Shown here piece by piece: positions 5,499-8,616 of a stretch of DNA of 8,616 nt. The notes below the pieces were generated by a model. That model was not told the origin of the DNA and searched no databases. It saw only the letters and a program-made list of their open reading frames with translations. Position numbers and translations under genes: made by a program. Every line of letters begins with the position of its first letter. Position 1 is the stretch's first letter. This DNA is from Filomicrobium sp. (lineage in GTDB: Bacteria; Pseudomonadota; Alphaproteobacteria; Rhizobiales; Hyphomicrobiaceae): contig JAJFHK010000353.1 in assembly GCA_021775655.1 (NCBI GenBank), positions 1 through 8,616 of the forward strand, given 5' to 3'.

Positions 5499-5975
5499 GT
5501 GAAGATCTGGAACAAGTTTAGCAATTCCCGCTTGGTTTCGCAGTACGGCCGGTTGAGCAGCCTACTTTGTGCTGGGCTTGTTTTGGCGTTCGGTTCGATT
5601 GCGGCTGCCGCACAATCGGAAAACAACACGCCAATTTCGGTGGAGCTCAATAAACTCGAGACGATCGATACGGGCTGCCGGATCTACGTGGTCGTCAACA
5701 ACGAGACCGATTCCGAATTTGAGACACTCAAACTCGACTTGGTTCTCTTTAAGACTGATGGAATCGTCGACCAGCGCTTCTTCGTCGACTTGGCTCCGCT
5801 GCGCAAACAAAAGCGTATCGTGAAGCTGTTCGAACTTGGAAAGGTCCAGTGCGACGAGATCGGGTCATTCCTCGTCAATGATGTCGTTGAATGCCGCAGC
5901 GGCACCGAAGCCGTCGAGAACTGCCTCGCGCGACTGGATGTGACTTCGCGCGCCTCGGCAAAGCTTTCGAAGTAA
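5499..5975 (+). CDS. Small secreted four-cysteine protein divergent from exbB
   Basis: 158 residues from GTG. Residues 1 to about 38 are a signal peptide with a hydrophobic core (LLCAGLVLAFGSIAAAA). The mature protein is about 120 residues with a beta-rich pattern: PISVELNKLET, GCRIYVVVNNE, LKLDLVLFKTDG, FFVDLAPL, RIVKLFEL. It has four mature cysteines (C60, C118, C132, C142), enough for two disulfides, which suits a periplasmic location. It resembles an alphaproteobacterial family that I recall being annotated as Tat pathway signal sequence domain protein and found beside exbB. No twin-arginine motif is visible here, so export is more likely through Sec. Its molecular role is unknown. Divergent placement from the exb operon suggests a link with the TonB system, for example as a periplasmic accessory. 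A flavoprotein gene follows 86 nt downstream on the same strand and may be co-transcribed. Confidence 0.8.
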   Translation: MKIWNKFSNSRLVSQYGRLSSLLCAGLVLAFGSIAAAAQSENNTPISVELNKLETIDTGCRIYVVVNNETDSEFETLKLDLVLFKTDGIVDQRFFVDLAPLRKQKRIVKLFELGKVQCDEIGSFLVNDVVECRSGTEAVENCLARLDVTSRASAKLSK

Positions 5976-6061
5976 GCCAACACAATCCATCAAGCGTCTG
6001 GCGGGCGTTGCGCCGGTAACATCGCCACGGACCAAACCGCTATCCAAACAGGAAAATCGAA

Positions 6062-6718
6062 ATGGCGGAATTTTACACCGATGCGCAACGTCAGATTCAA
6101 GATGCTTTCGGAACACGTCCGCTGGCTGATCGGGTTGTCGAACTTATCGTGCATGATGAGCTCACGCCGGAAGATCAGGGCTTCATTGAGAGCCGGGAGA
6201 TGTTCTTCCTGGCAACTGTCGATGCAAGCGGGTCGCCGACGGTATCCTATAAGGGCGGCACCGCAGGTTTTGTCAGGGCGCTCGATCCGAGGACATTGGT
6301 GTTTCCCGCTTACGATGGAAACGGCATGTTCCTTTCCATGGGCAACGCCTTGCAGACTGGCGAAATCGGAATGCTCTTTATGGATTTCGAGACGCCGCAT
6401 CGCATGCGTGTGCAGGCCAAGGCCGAGGTTTCCACCGAAGATCCGCTGATGGCTGAATTCCCCGGCGCAAAGTTAATTGTTAGGGCGAAGATCAAAGAGA
6501 TATTCATCAATTGCCCGCGCTACATCCACAAGCACAACAAGCTTGAAACTTCGGTGTATGCGCCACGCGAGGGGCACACACCGCCGATGCCCAGCTGGAA
6601 GCGCATCGACCTGGTTCAGGACGTTCTGCCGGAGGTGGACAAGCCTGCCGTCGCCGAAGCGGGTGGACCAATTTCATTCGACGAGTACGCAGAAAAAGTG
6701 AAGGGCGGCGAAGGCTGA
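6062..6718 (+). CDS. Pyridoxamine 5'-phosphate oxidase-like (split-barrel) flavoprotein
   Basis: 218 residues from ATG, with AGGA 8 nt upstream. The core fits the PNPOx-like FMN split barrel: a helical start (about 1-45), then ESREMFFLATVDASGSPTVSYKGG (about 43-66, the typical first two strands), RTLVFPAYDGNGMFLSMGNAL (about 77-97) and GEIGMLFMDFETPHRMRVQAKAEV (about 100-123), followed by AKLIVRAKIKEIFINCPRYIHK (about 136-157). In this superfamily the barrel binds FMN, F420 or haem and the reaction varies. True PdxH carries extra substrate residues and a C-terminal domain that I do not recognise here, so I do not call it a vitamin B6 enzyme. The C-terminal about 40 residues are specific to this type. 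Convergent with the SDR gene, whose stop codon starts 4 nt after this one ends. Confidence 0.85.
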   Translation: MAEFYTDAQRQIQDAFGTRPLADRVVELIVHDELTPEDQGFIESREMFFLATVDASGSPTVSYKGGTAGFVRALDPRTLVFPAYDGNGMFLSMGNALQTGEIGMLFMDFETPHRMRVQAKAEVSTEDPLMAEFPGAKLIVRAKIKEIFINCPRYIHKHNKLETSVYAPREGHTPPMPSWKRIDLVQDVLPEVDKPAVAEAGGPISFDEYAEKVKGGEG

Positions 6719-6728
6719 ACTTCAGCCT
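6712..6728. repeat. Palindrome spanning two convergent stop codons
   Basis: AGGCTGAA-C-TTCAGCCT is a perfect 8-bp inverted repeat with a single central base. Each arm contains the TGA stop of one of the two convergent genes (6716-6718 plus, 6724-6722 minus). As RNA it would be a 7-bp stem with a 3-nt loop. No T-run follows on either strand, so it is at best a weak bidirectional terminator or mRNA 3' end protector. Part of the symmetry arises because both genes end in GGC TGA. Confidence 0.45.
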
Positions 6729-7480
6729 CGACCTTCAAATGGCATGGCCGTTGCCTTGATGGTCATGTTGAGCACGTTGGTGTCCAGTGGCAGGCTCGCC
6801 ATGTAGAGGACTGCGCTGGCGACGTGAGCCACGTCGAACCGCGGCTCGGGGCGGGTTTCGCCGTCTGGCTGCAAGGCGCCGTTGATGAACGGCTCAGTCA
6901 TCTCAGTTGCTGCATTACCGATGTCGATCTGGGAACAAGCGATATTGAATGCGCGTCCGTCGAGCGCAATCGATTTCGTTAGTCCTGTGACGGCATGCTT
7001 TGTTGCCGTATAGGGTGCTGTCATTGGACGTGGCGAATGCGCCGATATGGACCCGTTGTTGATAATACGGCCGCCTTGCGGGTCCTGCGCCTTCATCAGT
7101 TTGATGGCTTCCTGGCAGCAGTAGAACACACCTGACAGATTTACACTGACAACCTTGCGCCATTCGTCCGCGGACAGCTCCTCCATCGGCTTTGCCGGAG
7201 CACCGGTTCCTGCATTGTTGAACAGCACATCCAGGCGGCCGTAGGCCTGATCTGCGGCGTGGAAGAGCGCTTTTACCGCCAGCGGATCGGAGATGTCTGT
7301 GGGGACGGCCCGCATTTCGCCAGCGCCCGCCTTGGCCAGTTTGATGGTGTCCTCAAGCTTGGAACGGTGCCGGCCTGCTAGGATGACATTGTAACCGTTG
7401 GCCTGCAGCGCCAAGCTCACCGCCCGGCCAATACCGGTTCCAGCGCCAGTAACAATCGCGATACGGGAGTTGTCGCTCAT
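6722..7480 (-). CDS. SDR family oxidoreductase
   Basis: 252 residues, the usual length for classical short-chain dehydrogenases. It has the TGAGTGIG cofactor loop (11-18), NNAG (88-91), Asn114 in SVNLSG, catalytic Ser144 in NNGSIS, and Tyr157 and Lys161 in YTATK. Arg37 in LAGRHRS, at the end of the second strand, suggests NADP(H) preference. The substrate is unknown. The frame stays open upstream to an ATG at 7555, but the added 25 residues are not Rossmann-like, and a very strong ribosome-binding site (GGAGGAGGG) lies just before the ATG at 7480, so I start there. The upstream 3-hydroxybutyryl-CoA dehydrogenase is on the same strand after a 177-nt gap, so a shared transcript is possible but not shown. 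Confidence 0.93.
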   Translation of the reverse strand: MSDNSRIAIVTGAGTGIGRAVSLALQANGYNVILAGRHRSKLEDTIKLAKAGAGEMRAVPTDISDPLAVKALFHAADQAYGRLDVLFNNAGTGAPAKPMEELSADEWRKVVSVNLSGVFYCCQEAIKLMKAQDPQGGRIINNGSISAHSPRPMTAPYTATKHAVTGLTKSIALDGRAFNIACSQIDIGNAATEMTEPFINGALQPDGETRPEPRFDVAHVASAVLYMASLPLDTNVLNMTIKATAMPFEGRG

Positions 7481-7523
7481 GCTCCCTCCTCCAATGCAAA
7501 AGGCGGCGAATTTATCCTGCCAC

Positions 7524-7573
7524 CAATTATTTGTGGGCGTTCTTAATGCCAACACTTCCTAATCTCGTGTTGG
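7524..7573 (-). promoter_or_regulatory. Inverted repeat over a candidate SDR promoter
   Basis: CCAACAC (7549-7555) and GTGTTGG (7567-7573) form a perfect 7-bp inverted repeat around an 11-nt centre. On the minus strand the right-hand arm runs into TTGGCA (7552-7547), a good -35-like hexamer; a weak -10 (TAATTG, 7529-7524) lies 17 nt further on. A leader of about 37 nt would precede the SDR ATG. The arrangement suits an operator controlling the SDR gene. As a terminator for the upstream dehydrogenase it lacks a U-tract. The 177-nt gap 7481-7657 contains nothing else I can support. Confidence 0.3.
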
Positions 7574-7657
7574 GCAGCCTCCTCCTGGCTTATACTTCCC
7601 AGCATCGTATTTGAGCTAGTTGCTCTTGGCCAACACGCCCAGCAGGCGTACGCGGTG

Positions 7658-8590
7658 TCAGCGAGTCGGAACGGGTTCATCGCCGCGGTAGTCATAGAAC
7701 CCACGTTGCGTCTTGCGACCAAGCCAACCAGCTTCAACGTACTTCACCAGTAGCGGGCATGGGCGATATTTGGTATCGGCGAGGCCTTCGTAGAGGACCT
7801 GCATAACGGAAAGGCAAGTATCGAGGCCAATGAAATCAGCAAGCTCGAGCGGGCCCATCGGGTGATTTGCGCCCAACCTCATCGCTTTGTCGATCGATTC
7901 CACTGTGCCGACGCCCTCGTAAAGGGTGTAGACGGCCTCGTTGATCATCGGCAGTAGAATGCGATTGACGATGAACGCTGGAAAATCTTCAGAAACCGCC
8001 GTCGTCTTACCAAGCGAATGTACGAATGCGCGGCTGATTTCAAAGGTATCGTCTTCCGTGGCAATGCCGCGGATTAATTCGACCAATTCCATCAACGGAA
8101 CCGGGTTCATGAAGTGCATGCCGATAAAACGATCGGGGCGGTCGGTGACAGCTGCGAGGCGGGTGACAGATATCGATGAAGTGTTGGTGGCTATGATCGT
8201 TTCAGATTTGAGGTGTTTGCTCAGATCAGCGAATATACTGCGCTTGATCGCCTCGTCTTCGACAGCGGCCTCAATGACGAGATCACACTCTCCCAACCCC
8301 GAATAGTGATCTGCAAATCCGATCCTGGAGAGCGCCTCTTGTTTGTCGGCTTTGCTGATCAATTGCTTGGCAATCTGTCGATCCATGTTGCCCGATATCG
8401 TCTCTATCGCCTTGTCGAAGGCTTCTGACGAGAGATCGTTGACAAGGACGTCGTAGTCGGCCAATGCCGCGACATGGGCGATCCCATTGCCCATCTGGCC
8501 AGCGCCTATGATCCCGATATTTCGAATCGAGAACGCTTCGGCGTTCGCGTTCGGCCCTGTTCTTTCAGCGGGCATGACGGGGGTATCCAT
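7658..8590 (-). CDS. 3-hydroxybutyryl-CoA dehydrogenase
   Basis: 310 residues. It oxidises 3-hydroxyacyl-CoA (typically 3-hydroxybutyryl-CoA) to the 3-ketoacyl-CoA with NAD(P)+, or works in reverse, in butyrate/PHB or fatty-acid metabolism (genes of this kind are called hbd, hbdA or paaH). The N-terminal Rossmann domain has IGIIGAGQMGNGIAHV (25-40) with Asp52 at the end of the second strand. The catalytic set is complete: Ser138 in NTSSIS, His159 in HFMNPVPLMELVE, Glu171, and Asn209 in PAFIVNRILLP. The C-terminal helical domain has NHPMGPLELADFIGLD (242-257) and ends GFYDYRG. The start carries about 20 more residues than usual, but no later start codon exists before the Rossmann fold except Met6, and AAGGGAG precedes the ATG at 8590, so I keep it. 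Its upstream neighbour is outside the window; etfA/etfB are common partners in alphaproteobacteria. Confidence 0.95.
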   Translation of the reverse strand: MDTPVMPAERTGPNANAEAFSIRNIGIIGAGQMGNGIAHVAALADYDVLVNDLSSEAFDKAIETISGNMDRQIAKQLISKADKQEALSRIGFADHYSGLGECDLVIEAAVEDEAIKRSIFADLSKHLKSETIIATNTSSISVTRLAAVTDRPDRFIGMHFMNPVPLMELVELIRGIATEDDTFEISRAFVHSLGKTTAVSEDFPAFIVNRILLPMINEAVYTLYEGVGTVESIDKAMRLGANHPMGPLELADFIGLDTCLSVMQVLYEGLADTKYRPCPLLVKYVEAGWLGRKTQRGFYDYRGDEPVPTR

Positions 8591-8616
8591 GACGTGCGGC
8601 TCCCTTGAGCATTGTG

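Noticed and set aside
5491..5502. Tiny frame ATG TCT GCG TGA overlapping the GTG start of the secreted protein.
   Set aside because: Its ATG directly abuts the ribosome-binding site, so initiation there is unlikely; it only shows that the GTG is the real start.
7481..7555. A longer SDR protein starting at the ATG at 7555.
   Set aside because: The strong ribosome-binding site and normal SDR length support the ATG at 7480; the 25 extra residues look like translated leader.
7571..7595. On the minus strand, AAGCCAGGAGGAGGCTGCC resembles the B12-box of cobalamin riboswitches.
   Set aside because: The other conserved parts (notably a GCCACTG core and the 5' elements over about 200 nt) are absent, and the downstream SDR gene has no cobalamin link.

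Overview
The window reads as chromosomal DNA of a moderately GC-rich alphaproteobacterium. This is inferred from the style of the TonB-dependent receptor, a TonB module with two exbD genes, and the 3-hydroxybutyryl-CoA dehydrogenase and SDR genes. I could not assign a genus. There are no RNA genes, insertion sequences or CRISPR repeats that I can support.

Left half (1-5006, all minus strand): a complete, apparently dedicated TonB energy-transducing operon read in the order exbB (5006-4116), exbD with the canonical membrane Asp (4129-3743), a second exbD whose membrane Asp is Asn (3705-3301), and tonB (3294-2509). After a 293-nt spacer rich in inverted repeats comes a TonB-dependent outer-membrane receptor (2215 to beyond base 1; its C-terminus lies outside the window). 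ExbB and the ExbDs would use the proton gradient to drive TonB, which would open the receptor. The substrate cannot be read from the sequence.

Middle (5007-5498): a 492-nt divergent intergenic region. It holds a candidate exb promoter overlapped by a 10-bp near-perfect inverted repeat, and otherwise no supported gene. To its right, on the plus strand, are a small secreted four-cysteine protein (5499-5975), of a type I recall beside alphaproteobacterial exbB genes, and a PNPOx-like split-barrel flavoprotein (6062-6718).

Right part (minus strand): an SDR oxidoreductase (7480-6722), convergent with the flavoprotein and separated from it by 3 nt with a palindrome spanning both stop codons, and a 3-hydroxybutyryl-CoA dehydrogenase (8590-7658). 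These look like ordinary metabolic genes unrelated to the transport module.

The most interesting signals are in the energy-transduction genes. One of the two ExbD proteins has Asn in place of the essential proton-carrying Asp. The TonB membrane anchor has Ala and Asn where E. coli has Ser16 and His20. ExbB carries an 80-residue acidic, Pro-rich amino tail with no Lys or Arg until residue 80, while TonB has a linker that is about half Lys. Together these suggest an asymmetric ExbD heterodimer and an electrostatically unusual motor complex.
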